The translations under genes were made by a program, and so were the position numbers. A stretch of DNA of 64,000 nucleotides, from contig NZ_CP127385.1 in the NCBI RefSeq assembly GCF_030378205.1, forward strand, positions 744,001 through 808,000. The letters are read 5' to 3'. Positions 16,100-24,218 of the stretch are shown here, piece by piece (the stretch's first letter is position 1; every line of letters begins with the position of its first letter). Under the pieces are notes generated by a model, which ran no database searches, had not been told where the DNA came from, and saw only the letters and a list, made by a program, of their open reading frames with translations. The DNA comes from Bradyrhizobium sp. NP1. Lineage in GTDB: Bacteria; Pseudomonadota; Alphaproteobacteria; Rhizobiales; Xanthobacteraceae.

Positions 16100-17239
16100 A
16101 TGTCCCTCGTCCTCACAGAAGAACAATCCATGCTGCGCGACAGCGCGCGCGGGCTCATCTCCGACAAGGCGCCGGTCTCGCATCTGCGCCACCTGCGTGA
16201 CGCCAAGGACGCTACCGGCTTCTCGCGCGAGCTCTGGAAGGAGTTTGCCGAGATGGGCTTTGCCGGCCTCTTGGTGCCGGAAGAGTTCGGCGGCTCGGGT
16301 CTCGGCTGCGTCGAGGCCGGCGTTGTCATGGAAGAGATCGGCCGCAATCTGACGCCCTCGCCGTTCCTGTCGACCGCGGTGCTGGCGGCGTCCGCGCTGT
16401 CGCGCGGCGGCAGCACGGCGCAGAAATCAGAGCATCTGCCGAAGATCTCGGCCGGCCAGCTGCTCGCCGCGCTCGCGGTCGATGAAGGGGCAAAACATCG
16501 CCCGCTGCAGACCGCGATGCAGGCGGTGCGTTCCGGCAACGGCTTCAGGCTGAGTGGCGCCAAGGCGCTGGTGGTCGACGGCCATGTCGCCGATCTCCTG
16601 ATCGTCGCGGCGCGCAGCGCGGGCAGTGCCGGCGAGCGCGATGGCTTGACGCTGTTTCTGGTCGATCCCAAGGCCAGGGGCCTCTCGACCGAGCGCACCA
16701 TCATGGTCGACTCGCACAACGCGGCCCGCATCGACTTCGACAATGTCGAGGTCAATGCCGACGCCGTGCTCGGCGAGGTCGATCAGGGTCATGCGCTGCT
16801 CGAGGGCGTTCTCAACATCGGCCGCGGCGCGGTCGCCTCCGAAATGGTGGGCCTGAGCGAGGAGGTGTTCGGCCGCACGGTGTCGTACCTGAAGGAGCGC
16901 AAGCAGTTCGGCCGCGCGATCGGCGAATTCCAGGCGCTGCAGCACCGCGCCGCCCAGCTCTATATCGACATCGAGATCACGCGCGCCGCCGTGCTGAAGG
17001 CGTTGCAGGCGCTCGACGGCGATCTTGCCAATGCAGCCGCGGCGGTTGCGGTGGCGAAGGCGCGCGCAGGCTCAACCGCGACGCGCGCCGTGCAGGAAGG
17101 CGTGCAGATGCATGGCGGCATGGGCATGACCGACCAGTTCGACATCGGCTTTTTTATGAAGCGGGCGCGGGTCTGCGAAGAACTGTTTGGCGATGCCAAT
17201 TTCCATGCCGACCAGCTCGCGCGGGCAAGGGGATATTGA
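16100..17239 (+). CDS. Acyl-CoA dehydrogenase, small subunit (PimD-like)
   Basis: The 379-aa acyl-CoA dehydrogenase homologue begins LVLTEEQSMLRDSARGLISDKAPVSHLR and has the FAD-region motif, but its substrate-binding core is diverged (no SEPNAGSD equivalent; AALAVDEGAKH in that place). The C-terminus contains QEGVQMHGGMGMTDQFDIGFFMKR. This matches the small subunit of heterotetrameric dehydrogenases such as PimD. With its neighbour it probably oxidises a dicarboxylyl- or long-chain acyl-CoA. Confidence 0.87.
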   Translation: MSLVLTEEQSMLRDSARGLISDKAPVSHLRHLRDAKDATGFSRELWKEFAEMGFAGLLVPEEFGGSGLGCVEAGVVMEEIGRNLTPSPFLSTAVLAASALSRGGSTAQKSEHLPKISAGQLLAALAVDEGAKHRPLQTAMQAVRSGNGFRLSGAKALVVDGHVADLLIVAARSAGSAGERDGLTLFLVDPKARGLSTERTIMVDSHNAARIDFDNVEVNADAVLGEVDQGHALLEGVLNIGRGAVASEMVGLSEEVFGRTVSYLKERKQFGRAIGEFQALQHRAAQLYIDIEITRAAVLKALQALDGDLANAAAAVAVAKARAGSTATRAVQEGVQMHGGMGMTDQFDIGFFMKRARVCEELFGDANFHADQLARARGY

Positions 17240-17284
17240 TCCTTACCCTCCAGGGGAGGGTGGAGAGAAGTGCTGTAGATCGTA

Positions 17285-17354
17285 GATGGGTTGAGCGTAG
17301 CGAAACCCATCGGAGGAAGCGACAGCGTGATGGGCTTCGCGTCGTTCAGCCCAT
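17285..17354. repeat. Two short palindromic intergenic repeats
   Basis: GATGGGTT (17285-17292) and AACCCATC (17304-17311) flank an 11-base loop containing AGCGTAGCG. A second, related palindrome ATGGGCT...AGCCCAT spans 17330-17354. The gatgggtt-tcgct-aacccatc form is a dispersed repeat familiar from Bradyrhizobiaceae intergenic DNA. It lies between convergent genes and could also stop transcription. Confidence 0.75.
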
Positions 17355-17407
17355 GCTGCGCCCCGTCGATGAGCCGCGCGTGACAACGGCGAGGCCGGGT
17401 TTGCCGG

Positions 17408-17974
17408 TCACTCCGCCACCTCGACGATCATCTCCACCTCGACGGCATTGTTGAAGGGAAGGCCGGCCATTCCGACCGCAGATCGCGCGTGTTTGCCGGC
17501 CGCATCGCCGAAAACCTGCACCATCAAATCGGAAAATCCGTTGATGACCTTCGGTTGGTCGCCGAAGCCGTCGGCCGAGTTGACCATCCCAAAAACTTTG
17601 ACCACGCGCTTCACGCGATCGAGACTGCCGAGCGCGGTGCGCACCTTCGCCAGCATGATCAGCCCGACCTGGCGCGCGGTGTCATAGCCTTCCTGCACGG
17701 TGAGGTCCTTGCCCACCTTGCCCTTGTATTTCCAGTCAGCCGCCGGCGTATTTCCCGCGAGGAACAGCAGGTTGCCGACCCGTACCGCGTCGACATAGTT
17801 GGCGACCGGAGGCGGGACGGCCGGCAGCGTGATGTTCAGCTCCTTCAGCCGGGCTTCGGCGGAAGCCGAGCCCTGCGCCAGAGCGTCCGCCGGAACAGCA
17901 ATCCACATCATCAGTCCGAGCGCACACAGGCATGCCCATGAGCTCAGTCTCGTCGCGCCGTTTACGTAAGTCAT
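17408..17974 (-). CDS. Exported RidA-family protein
   Basis: The 188-aa protein has a signal peptide (residues 1 to about 34, ending ADALAQG) before a RidA/YjgF domain. Domain marks are VRVGNLLFLAGNTPA, the VQEGYDTARQVGLIMLAKVRTALGSLDRVKRVVKV helix-strand and the C-terminal HARSAVGMAGLPFNNAVEVEMIVEV with the Arg that binds the imine substrate in active RidA. Cytosolic RidA removes 2-aminoacrylate; the exported form here must have another, unknown role. It stands alone. Confidence 0.88.
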   Translation of the reverse strand: MTYVNGATRLSSWACLCALGLMMWIAVPADALAQGSASAEARLKELNITLPAVPPPVANYVDAVRVGNLLFLAGNTPAADWKYKGKVGKDLTVQEGYDTARQVGLIMLAKVRTALGSLDRVKRVVKVFGMVNSADGFGDQPKVINGFSDLMVQVFGDAAGKHARSAVGMAGLPFNNAVEVEMIVEVAE

Positions 17975-18293
17975 GTGCCGCCTCCATCAGGATACTTCGC
18001 AGTTCTCAAATGACGGTAGCAGTCGCGAGCCAATAATCGCCGCACGTACCCGCTTTGGACGTTGGCGGCTGCTCCAGCAACAAAAAATCTACGCTACTCG
18101 CGGGTGCAAATGAAGGGCCGATTGCCGCGCGCGAATCAGTGACCGATCGGGCAGGCACTTTCGCTTGACAACGTCACCCCGCCGCGTCTCACATCTCGCC
18201 GCGTTCATCTGCGCGGACTCTTCCCTCCGGGGAAGGGCACGATTCCGAATTCTCACCTGAAGACCGAGGGTCGAGTGAACCGGAGGAATCGCC
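17975..18293. other. 319-bp divergent intergenic region, no gene seen
   Basis: This stretch separates the divergent exported RidA and lactonase genes, so it should contain both promoters. A TTGACA hexamer is present at 18165-18170 on the plus strand but I see no convincing -10 at the right distance. The GGAGG at about 18281 is the ribosome binding site of the lactonase gene. No repeat of note was found. Confidence 0.5.
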
Positions 18294-19535
18294 ATGCTGG
18301 ATCGTCGGACATTCTGTGCGCTTGCGGCCGGCGCGTTCGCGGCGCCGCGTATCGCCCGGGGGCAGGACATGACCCGCAAGGTGTTCTTCTATGTCAGTCT
18401 TGGACCGGCACTGAGGCTCTACCGGATCGACGCCGACGCGGCGACCCTGAGCCAGGGCGGCGCGGTGATGCTGCCCCAAAGGGTCCAGTATGCCTGGCCG
18501 CATCCGTCGGCTCCGTTCCTGTATGTCGTGTCGAGCAATGGCGGGCCGGGTATCAAGGGCGACAAGAATTTTCTGAGCGCGCTCCGGATCGATCCCGGCA
18601 GCGGAGACCTGAGGGAGCACGGACAAGCGGCCGCGCTGCGCTGGCGGCCGATCCACGTTTCGGTCGATCACGCCGGCGCCTTTGCGCTTGTCGCCTATAA
18701 CGACCCGAGCGGCGTATCGGTGCACCGGATCAACGCGGATGGCACCGTCGGCGACGAGGTCGCGCAGGCCGCATCGCTCGATTGCGGAATCTTCGCGCAC
18801 CAGATCCGCGTCACGCCCGACAACGCCGCCGCGATCCTGGTGTGTCGCGGCAACGACGCGGCCAAGGGCAAGGGGGAAGATCCCGGCTCCCTGAAGCTGT
18901 TCAGCTTCAGGGACGGCCAGCTCGCCAACCGGGTGTCGGTCGCGCCGAACGGCGGTTACGGCTTCGGGCCGCGTCATCTCGATTTTCACCCCGGCCTGTC
19001 GTTCGTCTACGTGTCGCGCGAGCGCGAGAACAAGCTCGATGTCTACCGGCTTTCGAACGGCGTGCTCGAGTCCGCGCCGCTCTTCGTGAAGGATACGCTG
19101 GCGGAGCCCACCAATATCCGCTCGCGCCAGGCCGCTTGCACGCTTCATGTGCATCCGAACGGCCGCTTCCTCTATCTCGCCAATCGCGCCTTCGATGCCG
19201 TCAAGGTCGATGGCAAGGACGTGTTTCCCGGCGGAGAAAACAACATCGCGGTGTTCGCCATCGATCAGGCGACCGGCGAGCCGAGGCTGATCCAGAACGA
19301 GGACGTCCGTGGCATCTACCCGCGGACCTTCGCGCTCGATCCGGGCGCCAGAATGCTGGTTGCCACCAATGTCGAGCCCAGGCTGGCGCGTGACGGCGCC
19401 GGCACGAAGACCGTGCCAGCGAACATCGCGACGTTCAAAGTCGGAGCCGACGGCAAGCTCACCTTCGCCCACAGCTACGAGGTGGATACAGGCGGCGATC
19501 AGCAGTTCTGGAGCGGGATGGTGACGCTGGGCTAG
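18294..19535 (+). CDS. Exported lactonase-type beta-propeller (6-phosphogluconolactonase-like)
   Basis: The 413-aa protein has a Tat-like signal (LDRRTFCALAAGAFA) followed by repeated seven-bladed propeller segments such as RVQYAWPHPSAPFLYVVSSNGG, HLDFHPGLSFVYVSRERENKLDVYRL and TLHVHPNGRFLYLANRAFD, typical of the lactonase (Pgl/YbhE, Pfam lactonase) family. Cytosolic members hydrolyse 6-phosphogluconolactone; an exported copy probably acts on another lactone or is non-enzymatic. GGAGG upstream of the ATG supports the start. A long antisense frame here is a shadow. Confidence 0.85.
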   Translation: MLDRRTFCALAAGAFAAPRIARGQDMTRKVFFYVSLGPALRLYRIDADAATLSQGGAVMLPQRVQYAWPHPSAPFLYVVSSNGGPGIKGDKNFLSALRIDPGSGDLREHGQAAALRWRPIHVSVDHAGAFALVAYNDPSGVSVHRINADGTVGDEVAQAASLDCGIFAHQIRVTPDNAAAILVCRGNDAAKGKGEDPGSLKLFSFRDGQLANRVSVAPNGGYGFGPRHLDFHPGLSFVYVSRERENKLDVYRLSNGVLESAPLFVKDTLAEPTNIRSRQAACTLHVHPNGRFLYLANRAFDAVKVDGKDVFPGGENNIAVFAIDQATGEPRLIQNEDVRGIYPRTFALDPGARMLVATNVEPRLARDGAGTKTVPANIATFKVGADGKLTFAHSYEVDTGGDQQFWSGMVTLG

Positions 19536-19567
19536 CGATCGAGCGGGGTGCGGGCTGCCAGCCAGGA

Positions 19568-20329
19568 TCAGTATTTCGCGACGATGGGACCGCCGAAGGT
19601 GTAGTTCACCCGAACCGTCCCGATGTCGACGCCCTGGGATATGTTGTCGCTGCGTCCAACGGCGGTCGGGATCGGCGGGAAGGAGACGCTGTTGCGGCCC
19701 ATGAACAGGTGATCGTACTCGACCGCCACCGACCAGTTCGGGGCAAAGCCGAATTCGATGCCGGTTCCGACGGCACCGCCCCAGCGGGTTTCGCTCGCCT
19801 GGTTGAACACGGCGCCGGTGCCGGTGAAGAAGGAAGTGTACTTGTTGTCGGTGACCGCGCCGCCGCCCTTCAGGTACCAGAGCACGTTGTTCCAGGCATA
19901 TCCGACCTGACCGGTGAACAGACCGAAGGCGTCGATCTTGGTCTGGTTCATGTAGGGAATGATCGCAGTCCGGCTGCTGTTCGATCCCTTCAGATTCGCC
20001 CAGTCGCCCTGCGCTTCCAGCCCGAACACCCAGTTGGTCATCTGCCAGCGATAGCCGACCTGACCGCCGACCACGCCTCCGGTCGCGTCGTGGCAACCTT
20101 CCGAACTCGGAAACACCGGAGCGCCAGCAACGCTGGTGATGGTGTAGCAGTCGTGGCTCGAGCCGCCGCCGCCGTTGAGACCGATATAGAAGCCGCCCCA
20201 GTTATAGATGGGCGCGACCATCGGAGGTGCCTTGGTGTAAGGCCGCGCAGCGAGGTCCGCAGCCGATGCCGCGCCCGCAAAGCCGGCGATCGCAACCAGT
20301 CCAGTCCCAACAATTGCAAAACGACGCAT
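19568..20329 (-). CDS. Outer-membrane beta-barrel protein (Omp25/RopB-like)
   Basis: The 253-aa product has a signal peptide (MRRFAIVGTGLVAIAGFAGAASA) and the NWGGFYIGLNGGG segment that opens alphaproteobacterial opacity-type barrels. Alternating hydrophobic strands follow and it ends VDIGTVRVNYTFGGPIVAKY, with an aromatic-rich last strand. A cysteine pair (DCYTI and EGCHD) sits in the first long extracellular loop. Such proteins are abundant porin-like or structural barrels in Bradyrhizobium. The start at 20329 has GGGGACTGGA just upstream. Confidence 0.9.
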   Translation of the reverse strand: MRRFAIVGTGLVAIAGFAGAASAADLAARPYTKAPPMVAPIYNWGGFYIGLNGGGGSSHDCYTITSVAGAPVFPSSEGCHDATGGVVGGQVGYRWQMTNWVFGLEAQGDWANLKGSNSSRTAIIPYMNQTKIDAFGLFTGQVGYAWNNVLWYLKGGGAVTDNKYTSFFTGTGAVFNQASETRWGGAVGTGIEFGFAPNWSVAVEYDHLFMGRNSVSFPPIPTAVGRSDNISQGVDIGTVRVNYTFGGPIVAKY

Positions 20330-20342
20330 TTCCAGTCCCCAG

Positions 20343-20370
20343 GGCATGATCGATGTGGCATGATCGATGT
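20343..20370. repeat. 14-bp direct tandem duplication upstream of the omp gene
   Basis: GGCATGATCGATGT occurs twice back to back (20343-20356 and 20357-20370), within 45 bp upstream of the outer-membrane protein start on the minus strand. It falls in the likely 5-prime leader. Confidence 0.85.
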
Positions 20371-20689
20371 GCGTGGACGCGTTTTGCCATGGGAAGATTG
20401 CATGCGACAGACTGGCGCAGCCTAAGGTTGCCTTTTTTGGCGGGTCTGTTGCGGAAAAGTCTCACCGTCTTCCGGCCGACCAAGCTCGCCTGACGGACGG
20501 ATCAGCGCGAGTTTTGCTTCGGACTTGTCGTGCGCGCAAAAATGAAATTCGCGAGCCGATTCAAACTGATTTGGGCCGTCCAGTCCTTTGCCAAAAAATA
20601 ATTCGCTTGTTGCGTCGGGCAAATCAGTGGCTTCACTCGGCGCGTCCTGCACCGAGTGAGGGGCGTACGCGTCGTCACGAACGTTGGCG

Positions 20690-21060
20690 CAGGATGCGAT
20701 GGACGTGATGGCGTCGCCAGACGAGCGGCGTTCACTCGCGGACGGCGAAGTCGTGTGGTCCTGGCATCCCGACGCTGATGCCAAGTTCGCGAGAGGCAAG
20801 CTCTCGCGGGCGACGGTGGCAAGAAAGCCCGGTCACCGGGGAGAGCACGAAGGAAACCGTAAAACCATCGCGCAGGGAGAGCCGGATGTTGTGGCCAAAC
20901 CTGTGGTGACTAACTCGTGTGCTTTCTTCACTTGCACGCGAGGCTGCGGGTGCGGTCAGCGCCCGGCTTTCCCTGCGCCCTCTGTCTTCGGGGGACAATG
21001 ATGCCGCAACGCTCGGGCGCGAACGCGCCGCGAGAAGGCGGAGGCGTGGCCGGCTGTTTG
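20690..21060. repeat. Dispersed Bradyrhizobium-type repeat with long fold-back, no true gene
   Basis: Most of the 890-bp gap between the omp and AapJ-like genes is non-coding repeat DNA. Sequence such as GAAGTCGTGTGGTCCTGGCA and GGCTTTCCCTGCGCCCTC is familiar to me from many intergenic sites in Bradyrhizobium genomes. GCGCAGGGAGAGCCGG (20870-20885) pairs with CCGGCTTTCCCTGCGC (20963-20978), 15 of 16 bases, enclosing 77 bases. A 105-codon frame at 20684-21001 is rich in Cys and Gly and looks spurious. The stretch 20430-20690 may belong to the same element. Confidence 0.65.
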
Positions 21061-21088
21061 AGAAATGAAAACGAAAATTTGCGCCGCG

Positions 21089-21189
21089 GTCATCGCCCGG
21101 CTTGACCGGGCGATCCAGTACGCCGTGGCTTCACCGCATCATTCCGCCGTCTCTGGAATACTGGATCACCCGCTTGCGCGGGTGATGAC
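21089..21189. repeat. 101-bp palindromic repeat with GTCATC ends
   Basis: The left arm 21089-21120 (GTCATCGCCCGGCTTGACCG and on to GATCCAGTA) is an imperfect inverted copy of the right arm 21159-21189 (TACTGGATCACCCGCTTGCG and on to GGTGATGAC). The centre is about 38 bases. This is a MITE-like intergenic repeat of the kind common in Bradyrhizobiaceae. It lies just downstream of the AapJ-like gene. Confidence 0.85.
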
Positions 21190-21219
21190 AGTCATCGGTC
21201 GAGAAGGGCGCGTGCGCCT

Positions 21220-22257
21220 TCACCTGATCGGCGGGGCGTACTGGATGCCGCCGGCATTCCAGAGCTGGTTCAGCCCGCGCGGGATGTGCAGCTTCGACTC
21301 GGCGCCGACATTGCGCTCATAGACCTCGCCGTAATTGCCGACATGGCGGATGATGCGCACGGCCCAGTCCTTGGTGAGCCCAAGATCCTCGCCATAGGTG
21401 CCCTCGTTGCCGACCAGCCGCATCACGTCCGGCTTCTTCGACTTCAGCGCCTCGTCGATGTTCTTCGAGGTGACGCCGAGCTCCTCCGCGTTGATCATCG
21501 CGTACAGCGTCCACTTCACGATCATCATCCAGTCGTCGTCGCGCTGGCGCACCACCGGCGCGAGCGGCTCCTTGGAGATGACCTCCGGCAGGATGATGTG
21601 ATCGTTCGGCTTCGCCATGTTGAGCCGCAGCGCGTAGAGCTGGGAGACGTCGGCGGTGAAGGTGTCGCACTTGCCGGAATCATAGGCCTTTATGACCTCC
21701 TCCAGCTTGGGAAACTTCATCTCCTCGTATTTCATGTTGTTGGTGCGGAAATAGTCCGCGAGGTTGAGCAGCGTGGTGGTGCCGTCCTGCACGCAGACCT
21801 TGCTGTTGTTGAGGTCGAGCGCGGTCTCGATGTTGCGCGAGCGCGGCAGCATGAAGCCCTGGCCGTCGTAATAGGCGACCGCGGGGAAATAGAGGTCGTA
21901 GTTCTCCTCGCGCGCCATGCTCCAGGTCGAGTTACGCGAGAGGATGTCCACCTTGCGGCTCTGCAGTTCCTTGAAACGCTCGCTGGCGTCGAGCGGGATG
22001 AACTTGGCCTTGCTCGGATCGTCGAAGATCGCGGCGGCGACCGCGCGGCAGAAATCGACGTCGAAGCCGCTCCAGATGCCCTTGTCATCGGGCGCCGAGA
22101 AGCCGGGCAGCCCGGCATTGACGCCGCACAGCACCTCGCCGCGGCGGATCGTGCGCTTCAGGGTGCGGGTGTCGTAGCGTTCATAGGCGACGGCGGCGGC
22201 TGCAACCAGGACGGCAACCGCGAGCCCGATCGTGAGCCCGCCTCGAAATGTACGCAT
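21220..22257 (-). CDS. Amino-acid ABC transporter substrate-binding protein (AapJ/BztA-like), orphan
   Basis: The 345-aa protein has an N-terminal hydrophobic export segment (about 8-25) and a family 3 solute-binding fold: LKRTIRRGEVLCGVNAGLPGFSAPDDKGIWSGFDVDFCRAVAAAIF is the AapJ/BztA-type opening, followed by FKELQSRKVDILSRNSTWSMAREE. Known relatives bind a broad range of L-amino acids. Permease and ATPase genes are absent nearby, so it either shares a transporter encoded elsewhere or has drifted to another role. Confidence 0.9.
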   Translation of the reverse strand: MRTFRGGLTIGLAVAVLVAAAAVAYERYDTRTLKRTIRRGEVLCGVNAGLPGFSAPDDKGIWSGFDVDFCRAVAAAIFDDPSKAKFIPLDASERFKELQSRKVDILSRNSTWSMAREENYDLYFPAVAYYDGQGFMLPRSRNIETALDLNNSKVCVQDGTTTLLNLADYFRTNNMKYEEMKFPKLEEVIKAYDSGKCDTFTADVSQLYALRLNMAKPNDHIILPEVISKEPLAPVVRQRDDDWMMIVKWTLYAMINAEELGVTSKNIDEALKSKKPDVMRLVGNEGTYGEDLGLTKDWAVRIIRHVGNYGEVYERNVGAESKLHIPRGLNQLWNAGGIQYAPPIR

Positions 22258-22314
22258 GGTGATTTCTCGCTGAAATGGGGAAGGGGAGAGCGACGCGGCC
22301 GGAAAAGCCGGAGC

Positions 22315-22908
22315 CTAGAGCTCCGGCTTCTGCCTCACGACGACCTTGGTGCCGACGGGAACGCGGTCATAGAGGTCGGCGACGTCATTGTTCACCAGGC
22401 GGAAGCAGCCCGAGGAGACCTTGGTGCCGATCGTGTCCGGGCGGTTGGTGCCGTGGATGCGGTAGACCGTGGTGCCCAGATACATCGCGCGCGCGCCGAG
22501 CGGATTGCCCGGGCCGCCCGCCATGAAGCGCGGCAGATAGGGCTGGCGCGCGATCATCTCCGGCGGCGGTGTCCAGTCCGGCCATTCCTTCTTGTTGGTG
22601 ATGTTCAAGAGCCCCTGCCACTGGAAGCCGTCGCGTCCAACCCCGATGCCGTAGCGGATGGCGCGGCCGCCGGGTTGCACCAGATAGAGGTGGCGCTCGG
22701 ATGTCGAGATGATGATGGTGCCCGGCGGTTCAGTGGTCCGGTAGTAGACCACCTGCTTCTGCCATTCCGGATCGAGCTCGTAGGAATCGTCGGCAATGAG
22801 GCCCGGCTCGTCGCCGCGGTCGGGCTGTTGCGCAAAGCCATGCGAAGGCGCGGCGGCGATACCGATCGCGGCAAGCAGCATCCAGATCAGGCGGCGCGGT
22901 TGCATCAT
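22315..22908 (-). CDS. Exported L,D-transpeptidase (ErfK/YbiS/YcfS/YnhG family)
   Basis: The 197-aa protein has a signal peptide (to about AFA) and a YkuD catalytic domain: IIISTSERHLYLVQPGGRAIRYGIGVG at the start, then HGTN and SSGCFRLVN, the His and catalytic Cys motifs. It should cross-link peptidoglycan 3-3 or anchor proteins to it. The ATG at 22908 is preferred to the one at 22965 because GGGAGA lies 8 bases upstream of it and the signal peptide follows directly. Confidence 0.92.
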   Translation of the reverse strand: MMQPRRLIWMLLAAIGIAAAPSHGFAQQPDRGDEPGLIADDSYELDPEWQKQVVYYRTTEPPGTIIISTSERHLYLVQPGGRAIRYGIGVGRDGFQWQGLLNITNKKEWPDWTPPPEMIARQPYLPRFMAGGPGNPLGARAMYLGTTVYRIHGTNRPDTIGTKVSSGCFRLVNNDVADLYDRVPVGTKVVVRQKPEL

Positions 22909-23079
22909 GGACAAGTTCTCCCGGGGCATGCGGCGCATGAGCCGCGCGGGTGTCGGCGCGTTCATGCTGGGTTCCCATCAAATCTCAGGGCCATCTTGAT
23001 GGCAAGTTCAAGGCAGAGGAAAGCAAAAAAGCCTTGGTACACTGTCACTTAGCGTTCATGTGGAAAATCTGCCCCCGCC

Positions 23080-23208
23080 TCATTTCGCCACCAGCCAGAG
23101 CCTTAAGCCGAACGAGAGCAGGGCGACCGTGCCGACCCCCACAAGCCACAGGCCGGCAAACCACAGAAGACGCCGCCCGAGCGGCGGCCCGGCGCGTCGT
23201 TCGGCCAT
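23080..23208 (-). CDS. DUF2474 small membrane subunit of cytochrome bd oxidase
   Basis: The 42-aa protein (MAERRAGPPLGRRLLWFAGL, then one hydrophobic helix ending RLWLVAK) has the size, single helix and position of the DUF2474/CydX-like third subunits of cytochrome bd-type oxidases. Its ATG overlaps the cioB stop codon as ATGA at 23207-23210 region, so it is translated with cioB. It is too short for most gene finders. Confidence 0.8.
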   Translation of the reverse strand: MAERRAGPPLGRRLLWFAGLWLVGVGTVALLSFGLRLWLVAK

Positions 23209-24218
23209 CAATGATATCCGTGTCCGGGGCGCACCTTGCCGCGGAACACCCAATAGGCCCAGCCGGTATAGGCGAGGATCAGCGGGATCAGCACGGCAAC
23301 GCCGACCAGCATGAAGAGCTGGCTGTTCTCGGGCGCCGCCGCCTGCCAGATCGTGATGCTCTGCGGCACGATGTACGGATACATGCTGATGCCGAGCCCG
23401 GCATAGGAGAGCGCGAACAGGGCCAGCGTCTGGAAGAACGGCTGGTTGTCGCGCTTGTTGGCGAGGCTGCGGAGCAGCAGGAAGGTCACCGCCGCGACCG
23501 CCAGCGGCACCGGCGCCGTGACGATGATGTTCGGCCAGGTGAACCAGCGCTGCGCGTACTGGATGTGGAGGAAGGGGGTGGCGATGCTGACTGCGACGAT
23601 GGCCCCGAGCATCGCGAACAGCAGCGACCACGACAGCGCATAAGCCTTCTCGCGCAGGTCGCCTTCCGTCTTCATCACCAGCCAGGTCGCGCCGAGCAGC
23701 GCATAGCCGATGACGAGGGCTGCGCCGGTCAGCACGCTGAATGGCGTCAGCCAGTCCCACCAGCCGCCGGCATAATGCCGTCCCTCGACATGGATGCCCT
23801 GCAGGACGGCGCCGAGCGCAATCCCCTGCGCCAGCGCCGCAAGCCAGGAGCCGCCGGCAAAGGCGAGGTCCCAGCGGTTGCGGGTCGCCTGCGTCGTGCG
23901 CCAGCGGAATTCGAAGGCGACGCCGCGGAAGATCAGGCCGACCAGCATCGCGATGACAGGCGTATAGAGCGCGGGCATCAGCACCGCATAGGCGAGCGGA
24001 AACGCCGCCATCAGCCCGCCGCCGCCGAGCACGAGCCAGGTCTCGTTGCCGTCCCACACGGGTGCGACGCTGTTCATGATCACGTCGCGGTCTGCCTTGG
24101 CGGGAAAGGCCGGGAACAGGATGCCGAGCCCGAGGTCGAAACCGTCCATCACCACATAGACGAACACGGCAAAGGCGATGATGAAGGCCCAGAGCGTGGC
24201 GAGGGAGGCGGCGGTCAT
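23208..24218 (-). CDS. cioB: Cytochrome bd-type quinol oxidase subunit II (CioB/CydB)
   Basis: The 336-aa membrane protein opens with LWAFIIAFAVFVYVVMDGFDLGLGILFPAF, the signature of subunit II, followed by APVWDGNETWLVLGGGGLMAAFPLAY. About eight to nine helices are visible. The length is typical of the cyanide-insensitive-oxidase branch. With subunit I it oxidises ubiquinol and reduces oxygen to water without proton pumping. The start overlaps the end of cioA (ATGA at 24215-24218). Confidence 0.94.
   Translation of the reverse strand: MTAASLATLWAFIIAFAVFVYVVMDGFDLGLGILFPAFPAKADRDVIMNSVAPVWDGNETWLVLGGGGLMAAFPLAYAVLMPALYTPVIAMLVGLIFRGVAFEFRWRTTQATRNRWDLAFAGGSWLAALAQGIALGAVLQGIHVEGRHYAGGWWDWLTPFSVLTGAALVIGYALLGATWLVMKTEGDLREKAYALSWSLLFAMLGAIVAVSIATPFLHIQYAQRWFTWPNIIVTAPVPLAVAAVTFLLLRSLANKRDNQPFFQTLALFALSYAGLGISMYPYIVPQSITIWQAAAPENSQLFMLVGVAVLIPLILAYTGWAYWVFRGKVRPGHGYH

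Noticed and set aside
18189..20096. A 635-codon open frame on the minus strand
   Set aside because: It overlaps both the lactonase and the outer-membrane protein genes, each of which has a signal peptide and clear family features.
20684..21001. A 105-codon frame in the large repeat-filled gap
   Set aside because: It lies within a dispersed non-coding repeat, lacks a ribosome binding site and reads as compositionally odd; copies of the repeat elsewhere are not coding.
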